From Streptomyces flavochromogenes (GTDB lineage: Bacteria > Actinomycetota > Actinomycetes > Streptomycetales > Streptomycetaceae): a stretch of 64,000 nt of DNA. Both the position numbers and the translations under genes were made by a program. Under the pieces are notes generated by a model. The model saw only the letters and a program-made list of their open reading frames with translations, had not been told where the DNA came from and searched no databases. Each line of letters begins with the position of its first letter. Positions within the stretch are counted from its first letter, which is position 1. This document shows positions 33,115-40,826 of the stretch, in pieces. The stretch lies in the NCBI RefSeq assembly GCF_000717595.1, contig NZ_JNZO01000027.1:171907-235906 (forward strand), read 5' to 3'.

Positions 33115-35529
33115 GTGACGACTCGCAACCGGCTGAGCGCCCTGGTCACGACGGCCGCGCTCGCCGCATCCGGCGGCCTCCTGACCGCCACCCCTGCTGC
33201 CGCCGCCGTCACCTGCGCCTCCCCGGTGTGGAAGGCGGAGTACTACGCCAACACCACGCTCACCGGCACGCCCAGGCTGACCACCTGCGACAACGTCATC
33301 GCCGAGAACTACGGCACCGGCGACCCGGCCGGCGTCACGCTGCCCCGGGACAACTTCTCCGTCCGCTGGTCCGTCACCCGCGACTTCGGCTCCGGTGGCC
33401 CCTTCACGTTCACCGCCGAGGCGCAGGACGGCATCCGCGTCCACCTCGACGGCGTCCGCAGGATCGACCTGTGGAAGAACGTCTCCACCACCCAGAAGAA
33501 GACCGTCGCCGTGACCGTCCCGGCCGGCCGCCACACCATCCACGTGTCCTACGCGACCTGGACGGGCGCCGCCAACGTCAAGTTCGGCTACGCGCCCAAC
33601 ACCTCGGCCTCCGTCGACAAGGTCCGGCCGCTGGCACCGGCCGGCGCCACCGTCGCGTACGACCGCTCCCTGAACAAGGCCACCCTGAAGTGGGCGGCCA
33701 ACAAGGAGATGGACCACGCCGGCTACCGCGTCTACCGTCGGCCGAGCACCTCGGCGGCCTGGACGAGGGCCGGCGGCACCGCGCTCGTCACCGGCACCGC
33801 GTACGGCGAGAACCCGCCCGCCACCGGCCAGCGCTTCCTCTACGAACTCCGCGCCGTCGACAAGGCCGGCAACGAGTCCCCGGGCAGCGCCGACCTCACC
33901 GTCGCCACCGTCGACAGGACCCCGCCGGTCGCCCCGCACGTCATGCTGGACGCCTGCCCGGACAACCTCCCCTACGCGGCCCCCCAACTCGTCACCACTG
34001 CGGCGAACTCGGCCGACATCGCGTGGTACGAGGCCCAGCGCCACAACCCGGTGACCGGCGCCTGGACCACGGTCCACTCCGGCGCCAGGGGCTCTTTCTG
34101 CGACACCGGGCAGCCCGCCGACGGCAGCAGTGCCACCTACCGCGGCCGGGCCCGCGACGCCGCCGGCAACTGGTCCCCGTACTCGCCCGCCACCAGCCTC
34201 ACCACCGCGGATCTGACGCCGCCCGCGCCCGTCACCGACGTCCGCGTCGACCACCGGTCGGGCGTCCCCCACCTCACGTGGTCCCCCGTGGCCGGCGCCG
34301 CCTCGTACCAGGTCGTCCAGTACGACCCCGCCACCGGCGGGCACCTGAACGCCCTGCCCACGGGCGACACCACGACGGCGACCGACGTCGTGCCGCGCCA
34401 GACGGCCGCGGTGGCCGACACCTACCGGTACGCCGTGCGGGCCGTCGACGCGAAGGGCAACGCCGCCGCCCCCGTGGAGACCACGCTGTCGATGGCCGAC
34501 CGGGCCGAGTCCATCCCCCCGTTCCGGACGACGGCGAACAGGTTCGACGAAGGCGTGATGATCTGGTGGCTCGCCGCCGATCCGTGGACCGTCGACGAGA
34601 ACCCCCTTCCCGCCTACCGGATCGTCCGCACCGACACCGCGACGGGTGAGACCAGCACCGTCGACGGATGCAAGCCGTTCACCTCGGACGACCGGCCGCT
34701 GACGGGCCCCGACGTGAGCTGGACGTGGGCCGACGACACGGCTCCCTCCTACGCCGGCCGCAAGATGATCGACGGCCGCTGCTGGGACGTCCAGGGCAAG
34801 TCCAGGACGACGTACGAGTACCGGATCGTGACGATCGACCGGTACGGGCACGCGTCCCAGCCCGGGCCCGCCGCCACGGAGACCACCCCGGACACCGAGC
34901 GCCCGGCCCCGGTCCTGGACCTGGCCGCCGAGCGGATCCCGTTCGGCGTCCGCCTCACCTGGACCCCGCCCGCCGACGACGACGTCGAGGGCTACGCGGT
35001 CTGGCAGGGAACCACCGACCCCGCCACCGGTGAGACCTCCTGGGAGCGGAACTGCTGGTGGGGCGATTCCATGCCCCGGACCGAGATCCTCTGCCCGACG
35101 GTCCCCGACGGCCGCGAGCACGTCTACCGGGTCGCCGCCATGGACTCCTGGGACCCGGACCCCCGGCTCGACGACCTCAACCCGGCGGAGATCACCGTCG
35201 CCCTGCCGGACACCCGGCCGCCGGGCTGGACCGGCACCGGCATCCGCCAGTCCACGTACCCCGGCATCTACCTGGGGTGCGCCGACGGGTCCTCCGTCCC
35301 GTGCGGGACCGCCACCCGGTACCGCGTGGAGCGCTGGGACCCCAGCGCAGGCGCCTACACCACCCTCAGCACGGGCGCCGTCGGCAGCACGCCGGTCTAC
35401 TACAGCGACCCGGCGGTGGGCGATGACCTGCTGAGCCTCCACTACTACCGGGTGGTCTTCACCGACCCGTCGGGCGCCGAACAGTCCGTCCGCTCGGAGG
35501 CGTACGGAATCTGGGCCTCCTGGCTCTGA
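33115..35529 (+). CDS. Secreted PA14-domain protein with fibronectin type III repeats
   Basis: Exported protein of 804 aa. A Sec signal peptide (LSALVTTAALAASGGLLTA then TPAAAA) ends near residue 27. A PA14 domain follows (about 35-165: WKAEYYANTTLTGTPR; FTFTAEAQDGIRVHLDGVRR), usually a carbohydrate-binding module. The rest is about six fibronectin III-like domains with repeated ATLKWAANKE- or LTWTPPADD-type strands and GYRVYRR or YAVRAVD segments. No catalytic domain is seen, so it may bind cell-wall or environmental polysaccharide. GTG 33115 has AAAGGG about eleven bases upstream. It interrupts the cobalamin cluster. Confidence 0.88.
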   Translation: MTTRNRLSALVTTAALAASGGLLTATPAAAAVTCASPVWKAEYYANTTLTGTPRLTTCDNVIAENYGTGDPAGVTLPRDNFSVRWSVTRDFGSGGPFTFTAEAQDGIRVHLDGVRRIDLWKNVSTTQKKTVAVTVPAGRHTIHVSYATWTGAANVKFGYAPNTSASVDKVRPLAPAGATVAYDRSLNKATLKWAANKEMDHAGYRVYRRPSTSAAWTRAGGTALVTGTAYGENPPATGQRFLYELRAVDKAGNESPGSADLTVATVDRTPPVAPHVMLDACPDNLPYAAPQLVTTAANSADIAWYEAQRHNPVTGAWTTVHSGARGSFCDTGQPADGSSATYRGRARDAAGNWSPYSPATSLTTADLTPPAPVTDVRVDHRSGVPHLTWSPVAGAASYQVVQYDPATGGHLNALPTGDTTTATDVVPRQTAAVADTYRYAVRAVDAKGNAAAPVETTLSMADRAESIPPFRTTANRFDEGVMIWWLAADPWTVDENPLPAYRIVRTDTATGETSTVDGCKPFTSDDRPLTGPDVSWTWADDTAPSYAGRKMIDGRCWDVQGKSRTTYEYRIVTIDRYGHASQPGPAATETTPDTERPAPVLDLAAERIPFGVRLTWTPPADDDVEGYAVWQGTTDPATGETSWERNCWWGDSMPRTEILCPTVPDGREHVYRVAAMDSWDPDPRLDDLNPAEITVALPDTRPPGWTGTGIRQSTYPGIYLGCADGSSVPCGTATRYRVERWDPSAGAYTTLSTGAVGSTPVYYSDPAVGDDLLSLHYYRVVFTDPSGAEQSVRSEAYGIWASWL

Positions 35530-35536
35530 GGCACTC

Positions 35537-36259
35537 CTACCGCAGCGCCCAGGCGGCGGCCTCCCCGGGGGTCGCCGCCACCGGTACGCCCTCCGGGACC
35601 GGAGGGCGGCGGACCACGACGACCGGGAGGCCCGCCTCGCGGGCCGCGGTCAGTTTCGGGGCGGTCGCCGCGCCACCGCTGTCCTTCGTCACCAGGACGT
35701 CGATCCGGTGGCGGGCCAGGATCTCCCGCTCGCCGTCCGGCGTGAACGGCCCGCGGTCGAGGAGGATCTCCGTGCGGGCCGGCATCGGGGCCTCCGGAGC
35801 GTCCACCGAGCGGACCAGGAACCACTCCGGGCGGTCCGCGAAGGCCGCGAGGCCCATCCGGCCGGTCGTCAGGAAGACCCGGTCGCCGAGGCCGTCGAGG
35901 GCCCCGGCCGCCGCCTCCAGGGACGCCACGGACCGCCAGTCGTCGCCCTCCCCGGGGACCCAGCCGGGGCGGCGCAGCGCCAGCAGGGGAACATGGGCGG
36001 TGGCGGCCGCCCGGGCCGCGTTGAAGCTGATCCGCTCGGCGAAGGGATGCGTGGCGTCGATGACCGCGTCCACGGCGTGCCCGCCGATCCACTCCACGAG
36101 CCCGTCGACGCCGCCGAACCCGCCGATCCGCACCTCGCCCTCGGGCAGCCGGGGGCTCGCCACCCGCCCCGCGAGGGAGCTGGTGACCCGGGCCTTCGCG
36201 TGCAGCAGTCCCGCGAGGGCGCGGGCCTCGGTGGTCCCCCCGAGAATGAGTATGTGCAC
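35537..36259 (-). CDS. cobK: Precorrin-6A reductase CobK
   Basis: NADPH-dependent reductase of 240 aa that converts precorrin-6A to precorrin-6B. The Rossmann start is MHILILGGTTEARALAGLL, and the conserved VDAVIDATHPFAERISFNA and LVTKDSGGAATAPKLTAARE are present. The start is GTG 36259. The divergent cbiD start is only 12 bases away, so each gene's ribosome site lies over the other's 5' end. The 3' end converges on the PA14 gene seven bases away. Confidence 0.93.
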   Translation of the reverse strand: MHILILGGTTEARALAGLLHAKARVTSSLAGRVASPRLPEGEVRIGGFGGVDGLVEWIGGHAVDAVIDATHPFAERISFNAARAAATAHVPLLALRRPGWVPGEGDDWRSVASLEAAAGALDGLGDRVFLTTGRMGLAAFADRPEWFLVRSVDAPEAPMPARTEILLDRGPFTPDGEREILARHRIDVLVTKDSGGAATAPKLTAAREAGLPVVVVRRPPVPEGVPVAATPGEAAAWALR

Positions 36260-36271
36260 AGGAGCCTCTTC

Positions 36272-37396
36272 GTGACTTCAGGCGGCGGGCGTGAGGCCCA
36301 ACTCAAGCACACGGGTCTCCGCCCGGGGTGGACGACGGGTGCCTGCGCGACGGCGGCGACGACGGCCGCGTACACGGCGCTCCTGACCGGCGATTTCCCG
36401 GACCCGGTGACCATCACGCTGCCCAAGGGCCAGACGCCGTCCTTCGCTCTCACGGCGGAGTCCCTCGACGCCGGTACGGCCATGGCCGCCGTGACCAAGG
36501 ACGCGGGCGACGACCCGGACGTCACGCACGGCGCCGTGATCCGCTCGACGGTACGGCTCCTGCCGGCCGGTTCGGGCGTCGTCTTCCGGGCCGGTGAGGG
36601 CGTCGGCACGGTCACCCTGCCCGGCCTGCCCCTGGAGGTCGGCGAGCCGGCGATCAACCCGGTGCCGCGGCAGCTGATGCGGGAGCACGTGGCGGAGGTC
36701 GCGGCCCGGCACGGCGGGAGCGGCGACGTCGAGATCACCGTCTCCGTCGACAACGGCGCCGAGATCGCCCGCTCCACCTGGAACCCCCGGATCGGCATCC
36801 TGGGAGGCCTGTCGATCCTCGGCACGACGGGGATCGTGGTCCCGTACTCGTGCTCGGCGTGGATCGACTCGATCCGCCGCGGCGTGGACGTGGCCCGCGC
36901 GGGCGGTCTGACCCACGTGGCGGGCTGCACGGGCTCGACGTCGGAGCGGACCGTCGCCGGCCTCTACGACCTGCCGGAGATCGCGCTCCTCGACATGGGC
37001 GACTTCGCGGGCGCGGTCCTCAAGTACGTTCGCCGCCACCCCGTCGACCGCCTCACGGTCTGCGGCGGCTTCGCGAAGCTCTCCAAGCTGGCCGCCGGCC
37101 ATCTGGACCTCCACTCGGCGCGCTCCCAGGTCGACAAGGGCTTCCTGGCGGAGCTGGCCCGTACGGGCGGCGCGTCCGAGGCCCTCGCCGCGGAGATCAC
37201 GGACGCCAACACGGGTCTCGCCGCGCTCCGCCTCTGCGAGGCCGCGCACGTCCCCCTGGGCGACCTGGTGGCCAGCCGGGCCCGCGACGAGGCCCTCGCG
37301 GTGCTCCGGGGCGCCCCGGTGGCGGTGGACGTGATCTGCATCGACCGGGCGGGGACGGTGGTGGGACGGTCGGCGGTGGCGGGCCCGGGCGCGTAA
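36272..37396 (+). CDS. cbiD: Precorrin-5B C1-methyltransferase, CbiD family
   Basis: Enzyme of 374 aa that methylates C1 and removes the C20 fragment of the corrinoid. CbiD belongs to the anaerobic route; it occurs here with the oxygen-dependent CobG and in place of CobF, a mix known from actinobacteria. Motifs: LRPGWTTGACATAATTAA, RIGILGGLSILGTTGIVVPY, HVAGCTGSTSERTVAGLYDL and CGGFAKLSKLAAGHLDLHS. GTG 36272 has AGGAG eight bases upstream. Four tandem repeats begin at its stop codon. Confidence 0.92.
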   Translation: MTSGGGREAQLKHTGLRPGWTTGACATAATTAAYTALLTGDFPDPVTITLPKGQTPSFALTAESLDAGTAMAAVTKDAGDDPDVTHGAVIRSTVRLLPAGSGVVFRAGEGVGTVTLPGLPLEVGEPAINPVPRQLMREHVAEVAARHGGSGDVEITVSVDNGAEIARSTWNPRIGILGGLSILGTTGIVVPYSCSAWIDSIRRGVDVARAGGLTHVAGCTGSTSERTVAGLYDLPEIALLDMGDFAGAVLKYVRRHPVDRLTVCGGFAKLSKLAAGHLDLHSARSQVDKGFLAELARTGGASEALAAEITDANTGLAALRLCEAAHVPLGDLVASRARDEALAVLRGAPVAVDVICIDRAGTVVGRSAVAGPGA

Positions 37397-37535
37397 CCAA
37401 CGGTCGGCGGCGGCAGGACCGGGCGCCTAACCACCGGTCGCCGGTGGCGGGACCGGGCGCGCGCAGCCACCGGTCGCCGACGGCAGGACCGGGGGCGCGT
37501 AACCACCGGTCGCCGGGTGGCAGGACCGGGCGCGC
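37394..37535. repeat. Four tandem 34-36 bp repeats after cbiD
   Basis: Units start at 37394, 37428, 37464 and 37500; the common part is close to TAACCACCGGTCGCCGG then TGGCAGGACCGGGCGCG. The first unit begins with the TAA stop of cbiD. The array fills most of the gap to the convergent unknown gene at 37568 and could act as a transcription barrier; no hairpin is needed to explain it. Confidence 0.85.
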
Positions 37536-37567
37536 CGCCGTGTCCGGGGCCTCCGCTGCCGGGCCCG

Positions 37568-38263
37568 TCAGACCGTCGGGTAGCCGATCTCGCGTACGTC
37601 CTCGGCGAGGTCCGCGAGCGTCACCTCCGGGTTGAGCGCGGCGACGATCTCCGCCGTCAGCGGACGCAGGGCGAGGACGTGCCGGACCGCCTCGACGTCG
37701 ACCGACCGCTCGTAGTAGTCCTCGGCGAACTCCACGTACGCCTGCGCCGAACGGTCCGTGAGGTGCTGGAAGAGGCGCGCGGAACCGTCCGGGTCCTCGC
37801 GGTCCTCCAGGTCCGTGAAGTCCACCGGGCCCGTGTGCCAGGCCGTGTCCGCCGGCTCGCGCCAGAGGCAGGCGGTGGTCACGTGGACTCCGTCCTCGTC
37901 CGTGAACGCGGGCTCCGTCAGGTACTCCCGGAACGCCTCCGGGACCCCGTCGATGACCCCGGGCCACGTCAGCCCGTCCGCGAGCGGCCCGAACGGGCTC
38001 ATCGGCGACTCGTGGTCGAAGGCGCGCGCGAACACCCCTGCCGGGGAGAGGACGATCGTGTACTCGTCACCCGAACCGTTCTTCATCGAGGCCAGCTGCT
38101 CGGTCTCCGACCAGTGCGCGTCGAAGGAGTAGTACCGGCTCTCCCACTCGGGGCTCAGCACGGCCTCCACCATCGCGAGCCCTCGGCTGTGGTCGCGCAG
38201 TTCCTCGATACCCGGCAGCGCCCGGGCCACGTCGTAGACAGTCACGTCTCCATGAGACCGCAT
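37568..38263 (-). CDS. Uncharacterised 231-aa protein
   Basis: Soluble acidic protein. Segments: VYDVARALPGIEELRDHSRG, RYYSFDAHWSETEQLASMKN, EYTIVLSPAGVFARAFDHES and VTLADLAEDVREIGYPTV at the end. No membrane segment or catalytic motif is evident. The pattern resembles Streptomyces proteins of unknown function found near immunity-type SUKH proteins, but I cannot assign a family. ATG 38263 is the first start near the divergent bL37 gene; GTG 38245 is a possible alternative. Confidence 0.65.
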   Translation of the reverse strand: MRSHGDVTVYDVARALPGIEELRDHSRGLAMVEAVLSPEWESRYYSFDAHWSETEQLASMKNGSGDEYTIVLSPAGVFARAFDHESPMSPFGPLADGLTWPGVIDGVPEAFREYLTEPAFTDEDGVHVTTACLWREPADTAWHTGPVDFTDLEDREDPDGSARLFQHLTDRSAQAYVEFAEDYYERSVDVEAVRHVLALRPLTAEIVAALNPEVTLADLAEDVREIGYPTV

Positions 38264-38344
38264 GCCGCTGACGGCCGACATGCGGCCCCCGGGTCACGAA
38301 CCTAGGCTTACCAGCACCTACCACCCTGACCGAGAGGGAGCCCC

Positions 38345-38419
38345 ATGGCCAAGCGAGGCAACAAGAGGCGCGCCCGCAAGAAGAAGAACGCGAACCACGG
38401 CAAGCGGCCCAACGCCTGA
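38345..38419 (+). CDS. Ribosomal protein bL37, 24 aa
   Basis: A 25-codon frame encodes MAKRGNKRRARKKKNANHGK then RPNA. This is the small, very basic large-subunit protein bL37 first seen in mycobacterial ribosome structures; the family is about 24 residues and shares MAKRG and NHGKRPNA. ATG 38345 has GAGAGGGAG a few bases upstream. A 19-bp terminator hairpin follows. It lies inside the cobalamin cluster, with no functional link visible. Its length makes it easy for annotation to miss. Confidence 0.9.
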   Translation: MAKRGNKRRARKKKNANHGKRPNA

Positions 38420-38448
38420 CCGCCCGGCCGTCGGTCGCCGGACGTCCA

Positions 38449-38492
38449 CGCGCCGGGGCCCCGGGGATCGGACTCCCCGGGGCCCCGGCGCG
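38449..38492. terminator. Strong hairpin between bL37 and cobM
   Basis: Perfect 19-base stem, 38449-38467 against 38474-38492, with a six-base loop TCGGAC. It lies between the 3' ends of convergent bL37 and cobM and can serve both. Confidence 0.88.
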
Positions 38493-38509
38493 TGTGCGTG
38501 CCGCCGGCG

Positions 38510-39259
38510 TCAGCAGGCGTGGCGGTCGCGTGCCGGGTCGTACAGGTGGCTGTCGCGGAACTCCGAGGCGCCCAGCGTGCGGCCGACCAGGATGACGGCC
38601 GTCTTCGTGATGCCGGCCTCCTTCAGCTGGGGCGCGATGTCCTCGAGCGTGCCCCGCAGCACGATCTCGTCGGGGCGGCTGGCCATCGCCACGACCGCCG
38701 CCGGGCAGTCCAGGCCGTAGTGGGGGACGAGTTCGGCGACGACCCGGTCCACGTACCGCGCGGCCAGGTGGAGGACGAGCAGCGCGCCACTGCGGCCCAG
38801 GGTCGCCAGGTCCTCGCCCTCCGGCATCGGCGTGGCCTGCTGTGCGACGCGGGTGAGGACGACCGTCTGGCCGACCGTCGGGACCGTGAGTTCCCGCTTC
38901 AGCGCGGCAGCGGCGGCGGCGAAGGCCGGGACGCCGGGGACGACCTCGTACGGGATGCCGGCCGCGTCCAGGCGTCGCATCTGCTCGGCCATCGCGCTGA
39001 ACACCGACGGGTCGCCCGAGTGCAGCCGGGCCACGTCCTGCCCGGCTTCGTGGGCCGCGGCGATCTCGGCGACGATCTGGTCCAGGTCCATCCGCGCCGT
39101 GTCGACGAGCCGCGCCTCCGGCGGGCATTCGGCGAGCAGCTCGGTCGGGACGAGGGAGCCCGCGTACAGGCAGACCCCGCACTTCGCGAGCGTCCGCGCG
39201 CCGCGCACGGTGATCAGGTCGGCCGCGCCGGGACCCGCGCCGATGAAGTAGACGGTCAT
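38510..39259 (-). CDS. cobM: Precorrin-4 C11-methyltransferase CobM
   Basis: SAM-dependent enzyme of 249 aa that methylates C11 of precorrin-4 to give precorrin-5. The tetrapyrrole methylase pattern is clear: VYFIGAGPGAADLITVRGAR at the start, VARLHSGDPSVFSAMAEQMR, YEVVPGVPAFAAAAAALKRE, and the C-terminal TLGASEFRDSHLYDPARDRH. It overlaps cobL by four bases (ATGA at 39256-39259), so cobL-cobM is translationally coupled. Confidence 0.95.
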   Translation of the reverse strand: MTVYFIGAGPGAADLITVRGARTLAKCGVCLYAGSLVPTELLAECPPEARLVDTARMDLDQIVAEIAAAHEAGQDVARLHSGDPSVFSAMAEQMRRLDAAGIPYEVVPGVPAFAAAAAALKRELTVPTVGQTVVLTRVAQQATPMPEGEDLATLGRSGALLVLHLAARYVDRVVAELVPHYGLDCPAAVVAMASRPDEIVLRGTLEDIAPQLKEAGITKTAVILVGRTLGASEFRDSHLYDPARDRHAC

Positions 39260-40482
39260 CGCTCTTCAGAACCTTTCGTTACGGACCACTGCGTGACCGG
39301 CATCGCCTGGCGCCAGCCGGTGAAGCCGCCCACGGGGACGGCGGCGGCCACGGCGAGCCGGACCAGTTCGCCGCCGTGGCGGCGGTAGCGGTCGGCGAGC
39401 AGCGCCTCGGACTCCAGCGTCACGGTGTTCGCGACGAGCCGGCCGCCGGTGGGCAGCGCGTCCCAGCAGGCGTCGAGGAGGCCGGGGGCGGTGAGGCCGC
39501 CGCCGATGAAGATGGCGTCGGGGGCGGGGAGACCGGCGAGACCCTGGGGGGCCGGGGCCGTCACCACCCGCAGGCCGGGGACGCCGAGGCGGTCGGCGTT
39601 CCGTGTCATCCGCGCCGCCCGTTCCTCCGACTTCTCGACCGCGATGGCCCGGCAGGAGCGGTGGGTCCGCATCCATTCGATGCCGATGGAGCCGGAGCCG
39701 CCGCCGATGTCCCAGAGGAGTTCGCCGGGCGCGGGCGCGAGGGCGGCGAGCGTGGCGGCGCGCACGAAGCGCTTGGTGAGCTGGCCGTCGTGTTCGTACG
39801 CCTCGTCCGGGAGCCCCGGCACGGCGCCGAGCCGGAGCGTGTCCGGGTCGCGTACGCAGTCGAGGGCGAGGACGTGCAGCGCGTCGGTCCGCTCGTACGG
39901 CCAGTCGGCGGCGGTCCCGTCGAGGACCCGCTCCCGGTCCCCGCCGAGCTGCTCCAGGACCCGGATGCGGGTGCCGCCCCAGCCGGTCTCCCGGAGCAGG
40001 GCCGCGACCCGCGCGGGAGTCTCGGGGCCCTCGCCGAGGACGAGAAGCCGGCGCCCGGGGTGGAGCGCGGCGGACAGGGCGGCGAGGGGCCGGGCGACGA
40101 GGGAGACGGTCTCGACGGTCTCCAGGGGCCAGCCGAGGCGGGCGGCGGCGTACGAGACGGAGGACGGGTGCGGGTGGATCCGGAGCCGGTCGGCGCCGAC
40201 GGTCTCGGCGAGGGTGCGGCCGATGCCGTGGAAGGAGGGGTCGCCGCTGGCGAGGACGGCGATCGCCCGGCCCTCGTGGGCGGCGAGCAGTCCGGGGACG
40301 GCGGGGCGGAGCGGAGAGGGCCAGGTGAGGCGCTCGCCGGTGCAGTCGTCGCCGGGGAGGAGGGCGAGCTGGCGGGGGGCGCCGATCAGGACCTCGGCGG
40401 TCCGCAGGACACGGCGGGAGCTCTCGGGGAGCCCGTCCCAGCCGTCCGCGCCGATTCCGACGACCGCTATCGCACCGTTCAC
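39256..40482 (-). CDS. cobL: Precorrin-6Y C5,15-methyltransferase (decarboxylating) CobL
   Basis: Enzyme of 408 aa that methylates C5 and C15 and decarboxylates the C12 acetate of precorrin-6B. The CbiE-like N-half starts IAVVGIGADGWDGLPES and has VLASGDPSFHGIGRTLAETV. The CbiT-like C-half has the SAM motif LLWDIGGGSGSIGIEWMR and IAVEKSEERAARMTRNADRL. GTG 40482 is the start. It is the first gene of the cobL-cobM pair. Confidence 0.95.
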   Translation of the reverse strand: MNGAIAVVGIGADGWDGLPESSRRVLRTAEVLIGAPRQLALLPGDDCTGERLTWPSPLRPAVPGLLAAHEGRAIAVLASGDPSFHGIGRTLAETVGADRLRIHPHPSSVSYAAARLGWPLETVETVSLVARPLAALSAALHPGRRLLVLGEGPETPARVAALLRETGWGGTRIRVLEQLGGDRERVLDGTAADWPYERTDALHVLALDCVRDPDTLRLGAVPGLPDEAYEHDGQLTKRFVRAATLAALAPAPGELLWDIGGGSGSIGIEWMRTHRSCRAIAVEKSEERAARMTRNADRLGVPGLRVVTAPAPQGLAGLPAPDAIFIGGGLTAPGLLDACWDALPTGGRLVANTVTLESEALLADRYRRHGGELVRLAVAAAVPVGGFTGWRQAMPVTQWSVTKGSEER

Positions 40483-40588
40483 GTCGGCGACTCTACGTGA
40501 GGGCCGTTTTCCGGCGGTACGTGGCGGGCCCCACTCGGGCTCTGCCCGGGACGCGCTCGGGCCCTCGCCCGGTCCGCTCGGGCGGCGC

Positions 40589-40717
40589 CTACTTCCGGGC
40601 GTTCTGCCCCACGTAGAACAGGATCCAGACGAAGCCGGCGAACGCGTGCGTCGCGAAGACGTAGACGAAGACGCGGAGCATCACTCCGCGTTCCTTCCAG
40701 CGCTCCAGATCGGTCAT
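40589..40717 (-). CDS. Small single-pass membrane protein (DUF6126-like), 42 aa
   Basis: A 43-codon frame encodes MTDLERWKERGVMLRVFVYV, then FATHAFAGFVWILFYVGQNARK. The central 20 residues form one membrane helix, with charged flanks. It resembles the small Streptomyces DUF6126 family as I recall it. ATG 40717 has GGAG three to four bases upstream, somewhat close. It lies between cobL and the divergent LLM gene. Function is unknown. Confidence 0.6.
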   Translation of the reverse strand: MTDLERWKERGVMLRVFVYVFATHAFAGFVWILFYVGQNARK

Positions 40718-40772
40718 GCGCTCCAGGGTACGGGCCGGAATAGACGGCGGGGTGGCACCGTTGAGCGGAGTA

Positions 40773-40786
40773 GTTTAAGCTTCAAC
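40773..40786. promoter_or_regulatory. Candidate operator of the flavin monooxygenase pair
   Basis: GTTTAAGCTTCAAC is an inverted repeat with one mismatched pair, centred on AAGCTT, 40 bases before the LLM start. It is MarR-like in size and AT content. No regulator gene is adjacent. Confidence 0.4.
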
Positions 40787-40826
40787 CATTAGCCGCCAGG
40801 CACCAGGAACGCGAGAGGTGAGCACG

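Noticed and set aside
38281..38344. tRNA-like or structured RNA before bL37
   Set aside because: No cloverleaf or anticodon arm could be drawn; only a -10-like TAGGCT is present.
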